This document shows, piece after piece, positions 46,159 through 56,797 of a DNA stretch of 64,000 nucleotides. Origin of the DNA: Bordetella genomosp. 2 (lineage in GTDB: Bacteria > Pseudomonadota > Gammaproteobacteria > Burkholderiales > Burkholderiaceae_B); assembly GCF_002261345.1 (NCBI RefSeq), contig NZ_NEVT01000007.1, positions 372,001-436,000 on the forward strand, in the 5' to 3' direction. The notes beneath the pieces are model-generated. The model had not been told where the DNA came from, did not search any database, and saw nothing but the letters and a program-made list of their open reading frames with translations. The translations under genes and the position numbers were made by a program. Within the stretch, counting starts at the first letter, position 1. Each line of letters begins with the position of its first letter.

Positions 46159-47334
46159 CTATTTCATCTTGCAATCGGCGGCGTAGGCATCCTTGTGATC
46201 CGTGAAAACGGTGGCCAGCTGCTTCACGCCGATGCCGCCCGCTTCTTTCACGACCTGGTACGCGTAGAAGTTCTGCACCGGCATGTTGTTGGTGTTGAAG
46301 GCGAACTTGCCACGCACCGACGGGAAAGTCGCGCCGGCGGTCTTGACCGCGGCGGCCAGCGCCTTGCTGTCGCCCAGCTTGCCGTCCAGCTTGCGCACCG
46401 CCTCGTCCAGCAGGAACGCGGCGTCGTAGCCGGCCGCCGCGTATTCGGACGGCAGGCGGCCGTACTTGGCCTGGAAGGTCTCGACGAACTTGCGGTTCTT
46501 GGGGTTGTCCAGCGTGGTGGCCCATGGCGTGCCATAGATGGCGCCCACGGCCTGTTCCTTCAGCGCGGCCAGGGTATTGGAATCGATCAGGCTTTCCGAG
46601 AAGAACGGCAGCTTCTCCATCAGGCCGGCCTGGCGCAGCTGGCGCACGAAGTTCACGCCTACGCCGCCGGTGTAGAACACGAACAGCGCATCGGGGCTGG
46701 CGGCGCTCATGCGCGAGATCTCCGCCGAATAATCGAGCTGGCCCAATTGGGTGTAGATCTCGTCGGCCGGCTCGGCGCCGTAGAAGCGCTTGAAGCCGGC
46801 CAGCTTGTCCTTGCCGGCCTGGTAGTTCGACGACATGAGGTAGGCGCGCCGGTAGCCCTGGTCCTTGACGTACTGCCCCATCGCCTCGGACATGCTGTCG
46901 TTCTGCCACCCCAGCACGAACAGGTTCGGCAGGCACATGCGGCCGGCGATGGGCGCCGGCCCGGCATTGGTGGAGATCGCCACCACGCCGGAATCCTTGA
47001 TACGCCGCAGTTCCGCCATCAGCACGTTGGAAAAGCCCAGGCCGACCACCGCGTCGACCTTGTCGCGCTCGATGAACTTCTGCACGATCTGCGCGCCCAC
47101 GTCCGGCTTGAGCTGGTCGTCCTCGCGCAATACCACGGCCTTCTGGCCGCCCAGGCTGCCGCCCAGCTGCTCGATGCCCAGCATCAGGCCGTCGTACTGG
47201 TCCTGCCCCAGCGCGGCCTGCGGGCCGGACAACACGCCCGAAAAGCCGACGGTGATGTCGGCCCGCGCGGCGCCCGCGCCGGCCAGTGTCGCGGCCGCGG
47301 CCAGGACGGCCAGCCCTTTTGCGAATACTTGCAT
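46159..47334 (-). CDS. LivJ-type periplasmic substrate-binding protein
   Basis: A 391-residue receptor with signal peptide ending ARA and mature start DITVGFSGVLSGPQAALGQDQYDG. It belongs to the group that binds aromatic acids or amides rather than only Leu/Ile/Val. AAGGAG precedes the ATG. Upstream lies a hairpin and the muconic semialdehyde dehydrogenase gene, so its cargo is probably the aromatic substrate of the cluster. Confidence 0.9.
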   Translation of the reverse strand: MQVFAKGLAVLAAAATLAGAGAARADITVGFSGVLSGPQAALGQDQYDGLMLGIEQLGGSLGGQKAVVLREDDQLKPDVGAQIVQKFIERDKVDAVVGLGFSNVLMAELRRIKDSGVVAISTNAGPAPIAGRMCLPNLFVLGWQNDSMSEAMGQYVKDQGYRRAYLMSSNYQAGKDKLAGFKRFYGAEPADEIYTQLGQLDYSAEISRMSAASPDALFVFYTGGVGVNFVRQLRQAGLMEKLPFFSESLIDSNTLAALKEQAVGAIYGTPWATTLDNPKNRKFVETFQAKYGRLPSEYAAAGYDAAFLLDEAVRKLDGKLGDSKALAAAVKTAGATFPSVRGKFAFNTNNMPVQNFYAYQVVKEAGGIGVKQLATVFTDHKDAYAADCKMK

Positions 47335-47352
47335 TGCCTGTCTCCTTGTAGG

Positions 47353-47384
47353 CGGGGCGGCCCGTTCTGCGCGGGCCGGCCCCG
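47353..47384 (-). promoter_or_regulatory. Intercistronic hairpin before the binding-protein gene
   Basis: CGGGGCCGGCCCG and CGGGCCGCCCCG pair around CGCAGAA (one bulge). It lies between the dehydrogenase and the binding-protein gene and may stabilise or process the mRNA for uneven expression. Confidence 0.5.
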
Positions 47385-47396
47385 ATGTCGGCCCTG

Positions 47397-48851
47397 TCAG
47401 AGCTTGACGCAGACGTTGCGCAGCTCGGTGTAGAACTCCAGCGAATGCACGCCGCCCTCGCGCCCGATGCCCGACTGCCTGGCGCCGCCGAACGCGGTGC
47501 GCAGGTCGCGCAGGAACCACGAATTGACCCAGCAGATGCCCACGTTGAGGGCCTTGCCCAGGCGGTGGGCAGTGCCGACATTGCTGGTCCAGACCGTGGC
47601 GGCCAGGCCGTAGGGCGTGGCATTGGCCAGGACAACGGCTTCTTCTTCGGTGTCGAACGGGGCAATGTGGCAGCACGGCCCGAAGATCTCTTCGCGGATC
47701 ACGCGCGAGGACTCCGGCAAGCCGGTCCAGACGGTCGGCTGCACCCAGGCTCCCTCGGCCAGCGCGCCCGCCATGTCGGGCACGCCGCCGCCGGCCACCA
47801 CCGTGGCGCCGTCGTCGCGGGCGTACTGGTAGTAGCGCAGCACTTTTTCGCGATGGCGCAGCGAGATCAGCGGCCCCAGGTCGACGCCCGGGTCGCGCGG
47901 CCGGCCCAGGCGGTAGGCGCGCGCCCGTTCGCCCAGCGCGGCGACGAAGCGTTCGAAGATCGGCCGCTGCACATACACGCGCTCGGTGCCCAGGCAAACC
48001 TGCCCGGTGTTGTCGAAGGCGGCGCGCGCGATGCCGGCCACTGCCTTGTCGAAGTCGGCGTCGGCGAACACGATGCCGGGGTTCTTGCCGCCCAGCTCGA
48101 ACGACACCGGCCGCACGCCGCGCGCGGCGGCCTGCATGATGGCCTCGCCGGTGCGGGTCTCGCCGGTGAAGGTGATGCCGTCCACCTCCGGATGGCGCGT
48201 CAGCAGTTCGCCGGCCGAGTCCGGCCCGAAGCCATGGATGACGTTGTAGACGCCCGGCGGGACGCCGGCCTGGTTCATGACCTCGCCCAGCAGCGTGGCG
48301 GTGCCCGGCGTGTCTTCCGACGGCTTGACCACGACGGTGTTGCCGCAGGCCAGGGCCGGCCCGACTTTCCAGGTCATGAGCAACAGCGGCAGGTTCCATG
48401 GGCAGATCACGCCGATCACGCCACGCGGCACCCGCACGGCGTAGTTCAGCGCATGGCCATGGTCGGGCGTGTCCATCTCGAAACTCTCGTTGGGCACGTT
48501 GCGGATCAGGTCGGCGAATATCTTGAAATTGGCCGCGCCGCGCGGAATATCGAGATGGCTGGCCAGCCCGTAGGGCTTGCCGGTGTCGGCGATCTCGGCA
48601 TCGACGAAATCGTCGAAGCGCTTGTCGATGCCGTCGGCCACCGCGTGCAGCAGTTCGGCGCGCTGCTGCGCCTTCAGGCCAGCCCAGGGGCCGGACAGGG
48701 CGGCGCGCGCCGCCGCCACCGCGGCATCCACCTCGGCCGCGCCGGCTTCATGCACCTGTCCGATCAGGCGGTTGTCGACGGGATCCCGGTTGTCGAAAGT
48801 CTTGCCGGTGGCCACCCACTGGCCATTGATGAAGTTGCGGAACTCGGTCAT
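47397..48851 (-). CDS. 2-aminomuconic/2-hydroxymuconic semialdehyde dehydrogenase
   Basis: A 484-residue aldehyde dehydrogenase of the AmnC/NbaE/XylG group. The catalytic residues are Glu252 (FELGGKNPG) and Cys286 (GQVCLGTE), with CPWNLPLLLMTWK at 150-162. It oxidises the semialdehyde produced by ring cleavage to the muconate with NAD. The neighbouring decarboxylase, dioxygenase and deaminase genes make the 2-aminomuconic substrate likely; the extradiol dioxygenase gene makes 2-hydroxymuconic also possible. Confidence 0.88.
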   Translation of the reverse strand: MTEFRNFINGQWVATGKTFDNRDPVDNRLIGQVHEAGAAEVDAAVAAARAALSGPWAGLKAQQRAELLHAVADGIDKRFDDFVDAEIADTGKPYGLASHLDIPRGAANFKIFADLIRNVPNESFEMDTPDHGHALNYAVRVPRGVIGVICPWNLPLLLMTWKVGPALACGNTVVVKPSEDTPGTATLLGEVMNQAGVPPGVYNVIHGFGPDSAGELLTRHPEVDGITFTGETRTGEAIMQAAARGVRPVSFELGGKNPGIVFADADFDKAVAGIARAAFDNTGQVCLGTERVYVQRPIFERFVAALGERARAYRLGRPRDPGVDLGPLISLRHREKVLRYYQYARDDGATVVAGGGVPDMAGALAEGAWVQPTVWTGLPESSRVIREEIFGPCCHIAPFDTEEEAVVLANATPYGLAATVWTSNVGTAHRLGKALNVGICWVNSWFLRDLRTAFGGARQSGIGREGGVHSLEFYTELRNVCVKL

Positions 48852-48858
48852 GTCGTCC

Positions 48859-49572
48859 TCAGTCGGTGCCGCCGGCGCCGGCGTATTCCGGGTCGCCGTC
48901 GGCCAGGTATTCCCACATGCGCTCATAGATGCGGCCGGTGCCCACCGCCCGCTCGCGCGCCTGCGCCTCGTCCAGCCGCGGCGCGCCGTCGGCCAGCCCG
49001 GCGGCGCGCAACTGCCATTCGATGCGCGCGGCATCCTCCAGGTACCAGGTCAGCACCACCGCCTGCGGCAGCGTCGGCGCCGCCACCACCGCGCCGTTGC
49101 CGCGCATGACCACGGCCGCGGCCTCGCCCAGCGCGCGCGCCACGCCCAGCGCCTGCGCGTCGCTGCGCACCAGCAGCGGGTCGTCCCACAGCGGCACCGC
49201 GGGCCAGAAGTACGAACCCATGCCATGGCGCGGCGCGGGAGTGACGCGGGCGGCCGACAGCGCCATCACCGTGGGCGGCATGGTGCGCGCCACGCCGCCG
49301 ACCTCGGGGCGGGCACGGTAGATCTGCTGGTGGATGCGCACCTCGCCCAGCACGCCGGCCGGCAGCTCGCCATGCACCGGCACCACCACCCCGGGTTCGT
49401 CCGGCGCGATCAGGCCCATGGGACGGGCGGCGCACACCAGGAAATGACCGGCATCCAGGCGCAGGCTGCAATGGCCATAGGCATGCGCCAGCCCGGCCCG
49501 CGCCAGGGCGCGCGCCGCCACGCGCACGCGCGCCTGCTCGCCGGCGGTCGGAATCGCGGCCGCCGCGCTCAT
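48859..49572 (-). CDS. Class II aldolase/adducin-fold protein lacking metal ligands
   Basis: A 237-residue protein of the class II aldolase fold. The segment aligned with the metal motif VVHTHPP reads GVARTMPP, and the later RGHG reads RGNG, so the usual three His ligands are absent. Some members act as decarboxylases of dihydroxy-aromatic acids (for example 3,4-dihydroxyphthalate). Context between an extradiol dioxygenase and the semialdehyde dehydrogenase suggests a similar role, but that is inference. Its start overlaps the dioxygenase stop by 4 bases. Confidence 0.8.
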   Translation of the reverse strand: MSAAAAIPTAGEQARVRVAARALARAGLAHAYGHCSLRLDAGHFLVCAARPMGLIAPDEPGVVVPVHGELPAGVLGEVRIHQQIYRARPEVGGVARTMPPTVMALSAARVTPAPRHGMGSYFWPAVPLWDDPLLVRSDAQALGVARALGEAAAVVMRGNGAVVAAPTLPQAVVLTWYLEDAARIEWQLRAAGLADGAPRLDEAQARERAVGTGRIYERMWEYLADGDPEYAGAGGTD

Positions 49573-50432
49573 GACTTGAATTCCGGGATGTCGGGACGCG
49601 CGCCCCACATGCAGAATGACGAGGGCACCGCCGGGAACTGCCGCGGCCGGTAAGTCTTCTCGTCCTCGGCGGTGATCAGGCGCACGCCGCACGAGTACTC
49701 GTAGATCATGCCGTCGGGCCCCTCGAAGTACAGGAACATGGCGCCCGAGGTGGGGTGGCGGCCGGGGCCGAATTTGATCGGTATCTTGCGTTCCTGCAAC
49801 AGGTACCAGGCGCGCATGATGTCGTCGATGCTCTCGACCTGGTGGTTGATGTGCTGCACGCCGGGATGGGCGGACGGGAACAGCGCGATCTTGTGATGGA
49901 CTTCGTCGATGCGCAGCAAAGGGGCATCGCCGATGCGGTCGCTGACGCGCGCGGACAACAGGCCGGTCCAGAAGGCCTCGTCGCGGCGCGCGTCGAGCGT
50001 GCGCAGGCCGATGTGGCTGAAGCCGGTGATGCCGGCGTCGCGCGACGGGAAATAGCGGCGGCCGCTATGGTGCGGCGCATAGACCAGCTCGATGCGATTG
50101 CCGGACGGGTCGGTGAACTGCAGCAGATCCTGCACGTGGCGCTGCTCGGCCGCCTGGCGCGTGCCGCGCGCGACCTGGTAGCCGCTGCGCTCCAGCACGG
50201 CGCCGGCCCGTTCCAGTTCGTCGGGCGAATCCACTTCAAAGGCCGCCGTGTGGTCGTGCGGATCGCCTTCGAAATAGCACAGCGTGTGGTCGCGTCCGTC
50301 GGAGCGGAAATAGACCGACTTGCCTTCCTTGCGGGCGACTTCCAGGCCCAGCACCTCGGTCGCGTAGCGCGCCGCGGACGCCAGATCGCGAGTACCCAGC
50401 CGGACATACCGGATGTCATGTAGCCGTATCAC
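49569..50432 (-). CDS. Two-domain extradiol (VOC) ring-cleavage dioxygenase
   Basis: A 287-residue dioxygenase of the type I extradiol family with two vicinal-oxygen-chelate modules. The iron ligands are His140 (GFSHIGLR), a His in GVQHINHQVE (194 or 197) and Glu245 (GMIYEYSCG); FGPGRHPTSGAMFLYFEGPDG is the conserved active-site strand. It cleaves a catechol next to its hydroxyls. GTG at 50432 is chosen since AGGAG lies seven bases before it; an upstream ATG would add an unrelated stretch. The gene faces the GntR regulator. Confidence 0.85.
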   Translation of the reverse strand: MIRLHDIRYVRLGTRDLASAARYATEVLGLEVARKEGKSVYFRSDGRDHTLCYFEGDPHDHTAAFEVDSPDELERAGAVLERSGYQVARGTRQAAEQRHVQDLLQFTDPSGNRIELVYAPHHSGRRYFPSRDAGITGFSHIGLRTLDARRDEAFWTGLLSARVSDRIGDAPLLRIDEVHHKIALFPSAHPGVQHINHQVESIDDIMRAWYLLQERKIPIKFGPGRHPTSGAMFLYFEGPDGMIYEYSCGVRLITAEDEKTYRPRQFPAVPSSFCMWGARPDIPEFKS

Positions 50433-50504
50433 TGCTTGTCTCCTGGAGCGCCTGGCCGTTGGAAGGGAAAGCAAGGGCGACGCTTTTTTTCTACGATAAG
50501 CAGC

Positions 50505-50541
50505 AAAAATCTCGGAGTCAATAAATTTTATCGAGATTTTT
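50505..50541. promoter_or_regulatory. Operator-like inverted repeat between the two aromatic operons
   Basis: AAAAATCTCG and CGAGATTTTT form perfect 10-base arms around 17 bases in the AT-rich 133-base gap between divergent genes. It is the probable operator of the adjacent GntR regulator, controlling both operons. Confidence 0.65.
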
Positions 50542-50565
50542 TCCAAGCGGTGCTACAGTACGCCC

Positions 50566-51300
50566 ATGGCCGATAACGTCTCGCTTCCGTCGCTCGCGCA
50601 TGCCGCCACGCCCAACACGCTGGTGGGGACGGCCTACGTCAACCTGCGGCGCGACATCATCGAAGGCAAACACCCGCCCGGCTCGCGCCTGCGCGTCGAG
50701 CACCTGAAGGACGACTACGGCGTGGGCGCCGGCACGCTGCGCGAGGCGCTGGCACTGCTGGTGTCGGACGCCCTGGTCACCTCGCACGGGCAGCGCGGCT
50801 TTCACGTCACGCCGATTTCGCTGCACGATTTCCGCGACATCACCGAAAACCGCGTGCTGCTCGAAACCGAAGCGCTGCGCCAGTCCATCGAACTGGGCGA
50901 CGACGACTGGGAAAGCCGCGTCCTCGCCGCGTTTCACCGGCTCGGCAAGGCCGAACAGCGCCTGGCCGGCGACCCCACCGCCGGATTCGAGGAATGGGAG
51001 CGCCGCAATCGCGAATTCCACCGCGAACTGATCAGCGCCTGTCCGTCGCGCTGGATGCACCACTTCCTGGGCATCCTGTACCAGCAAGCCGAACGCTACC
51101 GGCGCCTGACGATCACCCGGCGTCCCATCGCGCGCGACCTGCACGACGAACACCGGAGCATCGTGGACGCCACGCTGGCGCGCGACGCGCAAGCCGCCTG
51201 CGCCCTGCTGGCCAGCCACATCCGCCTCACCTACGAAGCGGTGGCGCACCTGCCGCCGGAACTCTTTTCGCCCACCCCGCAGTCCGGCACAGACACTTGA
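50566..51300 (+). CDS. GntR-family (FCD) regulator
   Basis: A 244-residue regulator with a GntR winged helix (about 20-80, [23 protein letters not shown]) and a C-terminal FCD effector domain whose metal-type His residues are in [15 protein letters not shown] and ASHIRLT. It lies between the two divergent aromatic operons and is the first gene of the rightward one. It is the probable pathway repressor, like NbaR. Confidence 0.92.
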   Translation: MADNVSLPSLAHAATPNTLVGTAYVNLRRDIIEGKHPPGSRLRVEHLKDDYGVGAGTLREALALLVSDALVTSHGQRGFHVTPISLHDFRDITENRVLLETEALRQSIELGDDDWESRVLAAFHRLGKAEQRLAGDPTAGFEEWERRNREFHRELISACPSRWMHHFLGILYQQAERYRRLTITRRPIARDLHDEHRSIVDATLARDAQAACALLASHIRLTYEAVAHLPPELFSPTPQSGTDT

Positions 51301-51350
51301 GGCGCGCGCCGCGCCCGGCCGGTCAACGGATTGCCGACAAGGAAGACCCG

Positions 51351-51779
51351 ATGAGCCGCGATTCCACCCACGCCACCGTTGTCGCCGGCAAGGCCACGCC
51401 ACGCGGCAAGTATCCGCACCTCAAGCGCGCCGGCGACCTGCTGTTCGTCTCCGGCACCAGCGCGCGCCTGCCGGACAACCGCATCGCCGGGGCCACGGTC
51501 GACGCCATGGGCACCACCAGCCTCGATATCCGCGCCCAGACCCGCGCGGTCATCGAGAATATCCGCGACATCCTGGCCAGCGCCGGCGCGACGCTGGCGG
51601 ACCTGGTGGAGATCAGCGCCTTCCTGGTCAACATGAACGATTTCGGCGGCTACAACGAGGTCTACGGCGAGTACTTCGACGCCGGCGGCCCGGCCCGCAC
51701 CACAGTGGCGGTGCACCAGCTGCCCCACCCTCACCTGCTCATCGAAATCAAGGCGGTGGCCCACAAGCCCGCCGCCTGA
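51351..51779 (+). CDS. RidA-family protein, probable 2-aminomuconate deaminase
   Basis: A 142-residue RidA/YjgF-fold protein: [14 protein letters not shown], then [17 protein letters not shown]. In 2-nitrobenzoate and 2-aminophenol pathways the deaminase NbaF/AmnD is of this family, and here it sits beside the matching dioxygenase and decarboxylase. A housekeeping imine deaminase is the alternative. AAGGAAGACCC precedes the ATG. Confidence 0.82.
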   Translation: MSRDSTHATVVAGKATPRGKYPHLKRAGDLLFVSGTSARLPDNRIAGATVDAMGTTSLDIRAQTRAVIENIRDILASAGATLADLVEISAFLVNMNDFGGYNEVYGEYFDAGGPARTTVAVHQLPHPHLLIEIKAVAHKPAA

Positions 51780-53353
<1,574 letters not shown>

Positions 53354-53409
53354 GGCCGTGCGCCCCGGCAAGCTGCGGAATGTTGCGATTGGCAAGACGA
53401 TCTCTCGCC

Positions 53410-53446
53410 GCGGCCGGCTTGTATACGAGGTGTAAGCACCGGCCGC
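53410..53446. terminator. Hairpin after the decarboxylase gene
   Basis: GCGGCCGG and CCGGCCGC form perfect 8-base arms around a 21-base loop with extra CTT/AAG pairing, 57 bases after the decarboxylase stop. No T-run follows, so termination is uncertain. Confidence 0.4.
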
Positions 53447-53522
53447 CCGCGGACGGATACGGTCACATCGCGGCGCGCGCGGACGCTAGGATGGAGGGTT
53501 GTTGCTCCATCGATTGCCTGCC

Positions 53523-54575
53523 ATGCCGCGACTCATTCCCCCTTTTGTGTGCCCCTGGCGCCTGGCCGCGCTCGTCCTGGCCCTGGCGGGCGCGCCGGCC
53601 GGCGCCGACACTGTCTGGCTGGACAACGGCGACCGCCTGACCGGCACCATCAAGTCGCTGGACGGCGGCAAGCTGCTGATCCACACCGAATACGGCGGCG
53701 ACGTGCGCATCGCCTTCGACCGCGTCAAGACGCTGCAAAGCGATACGCCGCTGGTCATACGCGATGAATCCCTGGCGCACGACTATCGCGCCAGGCTGGC
53801 GGGCGGGCAGCCCGGCACGGTGGTGCTCGACGGCGTGGAGCGCGGCCCGGACGGCGCGCAACCGGTGCGGGCCGATGTGCCGCTGGCATCGGTGGAGCGC
53901 ATCGTGCGGCCGCATCCGTTCCTGAACGAAACCGCCGTGTCCGGCCGCGTGGACCTGGCCGCCACCCGCAAGAACGCCTCGACCCAGACCCAGGACTATT
54001 CCATGGCGCTGGACACGACCGTGCGCCATGCGCTGTGGCGCCACCGCTTCACCGGCTCGTACCTGCGCAGCAAGGACGACCACAGCGTCAGCAACCACAA
54101 CTACGGACTGGACTACACGCTGGACCGCTTCCTGACGGACAAGGCCTTCTGGCAGGTGCGGGCCATGCATCGGCGCGACTGGGTCGAAGACCTGGACCGC
54201 CAGACCGCATACGGCACCGGCCCGGGCTACCAGTTCTGGGACGACGAGCTGGGCGCTTTCTCGCTGTCGGCGCTGGCCGGGCGGGTGCACTACGGTTACC
54301 GCGACGGCGGCAGCGACAATGCCTATGCCGGCAGCCTGCGCTGGGACTATGTGCGCTATTTCAGCGGCAAGCAGTTCGAGCTGTTCACCAAGGGCGAACT
54401 GCTGCGCCCGTTCGACAGCGAGGCCGAGATGGCCATTAGCGGCGAGGCGGGCCTGCGCTACAACCTCAACAGCTGGATGTCGCTGTACCTGAAGTATGCG
54501 CGCAACCAGGTCAGCAGTTCGCGCGACAGCCTGAACGAATCGATCTACAGCACCGGGGTCGGCGTGAAATGGTAG
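53523..54575 (+). CDS. DUF481-family outer-membrane beta-barrel protein
   Basis: A 350-residue protein with a signal peptide ending GAPAGA and a mature start DTVWLDNGDRLTGTIKSLDGGKLLI, the DUF481/YdiY pattern, followed by alternating aromatic strands and a terminal Trp typical of outer-membrane proteins. ATG at 53523 is chosen; TTG codons at 53499 and 53502 just after GGAGG are possible alternatives. Function unknown. Confidence 0.83.
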   Translation: MPRLIPPFVCPWRLAALVLALAGAPAGADTVWLDNGDRLTGTIKSLDGGKLLIHTEYGGDVRIAFDRVKTLQSDTPLVIRDESLAHDYRARLAGGQPGTVVLDGVERGPDGAQPVRADVPLASVERIVRPHPFLNETAVSGRVDLAATRKNASTQTQDYSMALDTTVRHALWRHRFTGSYLRSKDDHSVSNHNYGLDYTLDRFLTDKAFWQVRAMHRRDWVEDLDRQTAYGTGPGYQFWDDELGAFSLSALAGRVHYGYRDGGSDNAYAGSLRWDYVRYFSGKQFELFTKGELLRPFDSEAEMAISGEAGLRYNLNSWMSLYLKYARNQVSSSRDSLNESIYSTGVGVKW

Positions 54576-54576
54576 T

Positions 54577-56784
54577 TCAGCCTGCCGCGGGCAGCAGGTC
54601 CTCGATGCGCACCGGCAATTGCCGCACGCGCACGCCGGTGGCATGGTGGACGGCATTGGCGATGGCGGCGGCGATGCCGGCCAGGCCGATCTCGCCGATG
54701 CCGCGTGCGCCCGCGTCGTTCCAGGCGTAGTCGGGGTAATCGAGGAAACTCACGTCCATGCGCGGCGCGTCGGCGTGGGTGGCCATGATGTAGTCGGCCA
54801 GGTTGCTGTTGACGGGCGCGCCCGAGCGGGGGTCGTAGTGGGTCTGTTCCAGCAGGGCCATGCCCACGCCCATGACGATCGCCCCTTCGATCTGGTTGCG
54901 CGCCATACGCGGGTTGATCATGCGGCCGCCGTCGATCACCGTCACCACGCGGGCGACGCGCAGGCGCGCGGTGGCGGGGTGCCAGGTCACTTCGACGAAA
55001 TGCGCGCCGTACGAGTTGATCGAATACTGCTTCTTCTGCTCCCGGCCCGAGCCGGCGTGGCCGTCGCCCGAGACCGCGGCCACGCCGGCGGCCGCCAGCA
55101 CCTCGGCCAGCGGCACGCCCGCGCCGGCGCCGTCATCGGCCAGCCGCAGGCGCCCGTGCCGCAGCCTCAGCTCGCTGGCCTGGCGGCCGGCGAACGGCCC
55201 CTTCTCGCCCACCGCCAGCTTGCAGGCACCCTGCACCGCCTTGCGCGCGGCGGCCAGCACCGCCGGCACCACCGAGGCAGTGGCCGCCGAGCCGCCCGAA
55301 ATCGGGCCGCGCGGCAGGCGCGTATCGCCCAGCGCCACCTGGATGCGGTCCGGCGCGATGCCGGTCTCGGCGCTGACCAGTTGCGCCAGCACCGTGTAGG
55401 TGCCGGTGCCGATGTCCTGGGTGGCGCACACCACGCGGGCTGAGCCGTCGGCATGCAGGCTGACGCTGGCGTCGGTCGGCATGCGCAACCCCAGCCAGGA
55501 GCACGACGCCACGCCCCAGCCCAGCACCAGTTCGCCGTCGCGCATCGAACCGACCGCGGGCGAGCGGTCGCGCCAGCCGAACGTCGCCGCGCCCTGCTGC
55601 AGGCATTCGCGCAGATGGCGCGATGAGAACGGCAGGCCATTGCCTTCATCGTGGTCGGGCTCGTTGCGCAGGCGCAGCTCGACCGGGTCCATGTCGAGCG
55701 CGATGGCGAGCTCGTCCATGGCCGATTCGAGCGCGTACATGCCCGGCACCGCGCCGGGCCCGCGCATCGAGGTGGGCGCGCCGACGTGGCGGCGCGCCAG
55801 GCCGGAGCACACCAGCAGGTTGGGCGTGCTGTACATGCGCGGCGTCGCTTCGCCGCAGTTCTCGCGGTAGTCGTCCAGTATCGATGCCTGGCTCAGGTAG
55901 TGGTGCTGCAGGGCCACCAGCCGGCCTTCCGGGGTGGCGCCCAGGCGCAGGCGCTGGCGGGTATACGGGCGGTGGCCGGTGCTGTGGAAGGTCATGGCGC
56001 GGCTCACCACCAGCTTGACCGGCCGGCCCAGCAGGCGCGCGGCGACTGGCGCCAGCAGCGAGTGGTTCCAGGCCCACAGCTTGCCGCCGAAGCCGGTGCC
56101 CAGGTAGTGCGAGATGACCCGCACGTTCTCCTTGCCGGTGCCGAGCATCTGCGCCGCCACGTCGCGATGGTTGACCACGCCCTGGGTCGTCTCGTACAGC
56201 GTATAGGCTTGGCCGTCGTACTCGGCGACGCAGGCGTGCAGTTCCAGCGAATTGTGGGTTTCGACCGGCGTGCAGTAGGTGGCGTCGATGCGCACGGCGG
56301 CGCCTGCATAGGCGGCCGGCGCGTCGCCGCGCCGGCTCTCGACCTCGGGCGTGTCCTCGGCGGCGGGCGGTGCGACGTCGGGCGGCTGGCTGTCGTAGCT
56401 CACGCGCACGGCGCGCGCGGCCGCCTGGGCCTGTTCCAGCGTATCGGCCACCACCAGCGCCACGTACTGGCCGTAATAGCGGATGATGTCGTCATCCAGC
56501 GGCGGCCGGGCCTCGTCGATGGAACCGCTGGCGGCGCGGTACAGCGGCGGCCGGTTGCCGTGGTGCAGGACGGTCCGCACCCCGGGCATGGCCAGCGCCG
56601 CTTCGGCCTCCAGGGCCAGGATGCGGCCGTTGGCGACGGTGCTGCATACCGGCACGGCGTAGAGCATGCCGGGCAGCATGAAATCGGCGGTGTAGCGCGC
56701 CGCGCCGCTGACTTTCAAGGGGCCGTCGATGCGCGGCAGGGGCTGGCCGATGGCCTCGGGATGAGCAATGCGGGGAGATTCCAT
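54577..56784 (-). CDS. PaoC-type molybdenum subunit of aldehyde oxidase
   Basis: A 735-residue molybdopterin-binding subunit of the xanthine dehydrogenase family, cytosine-dinucleotide type. MRGPGAVPGMYALE binds the cofactor region and catalytic Glu is in ARGIGEIGLAG. Large-subunit motifs GTGFGGK and QDIGTGTYTVL are present. It oxidises aldehydes or N-heterocycles. The three oxidase genes follow the sugar-acid genes on the same strand. Confidence 0.9.
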   Translation of the reverse strand: MESPRIAHPEAIGQPLPRIDGPLKVSGAARYTADFMLPGMLYAVPVCSTVANGRILALEAEAALAMPGVRTVLHHGNRPPLYRAASGSIDEARPPLDDDIIRYYGQYVALVVADTLEQAQAAARAVRVSYDSQPPDVAPPAAEDTPEVESRRGDAPAAYAGAAVRIDATYCTPVETHNSLELHACVAEYDGQAYTLYETTQGVVNHRDVAAQMLGTGKENVRVISHYLGTGFGGKLWAWNHSLLAPVAARLLGRPVKLVVSRAMTFHSTGHRPYTRQRLRLGATPEGRLVALQHHYLSQASILDDYRENCGEATPRMYSTPNLLVCSGLARRHVGAPTSMRGPGAVPGMYALESAMDELAIALDMDPVELRLRNEPDHDEGNGLPFSSRHLRECLQQGAATFGWRDRSPAVGSMRDGELVLGWGVASCSWLGLRMPTDASVSLHADGSARVVCATQDIGTGTYTVLAQLVSAETGIAPDRIQVALGDTRLPRGPISGGSAATASVVPAVLAAARKAVQGACKLAVGEKGPFAGRQASELRLRHGRLRLADDGAGAGVPLAEVLAAAGVAAVSGDGHAGSGREQKKQYSINSYGAHFVEVTWHPATARLRVARVVTVIDGGRMINPRMARNQIEGAIVMGVGMALLEQTHYDPRSGAPVNSNLADYIMATHADAPRMDVSFLDYPDYAWNDAGARGIGEIGLAGIAAAIANAVHHATGVRVRQLPVRIEDLLPAAG

Positions 56785-56797
56785 GTCGGGTCCTTGC

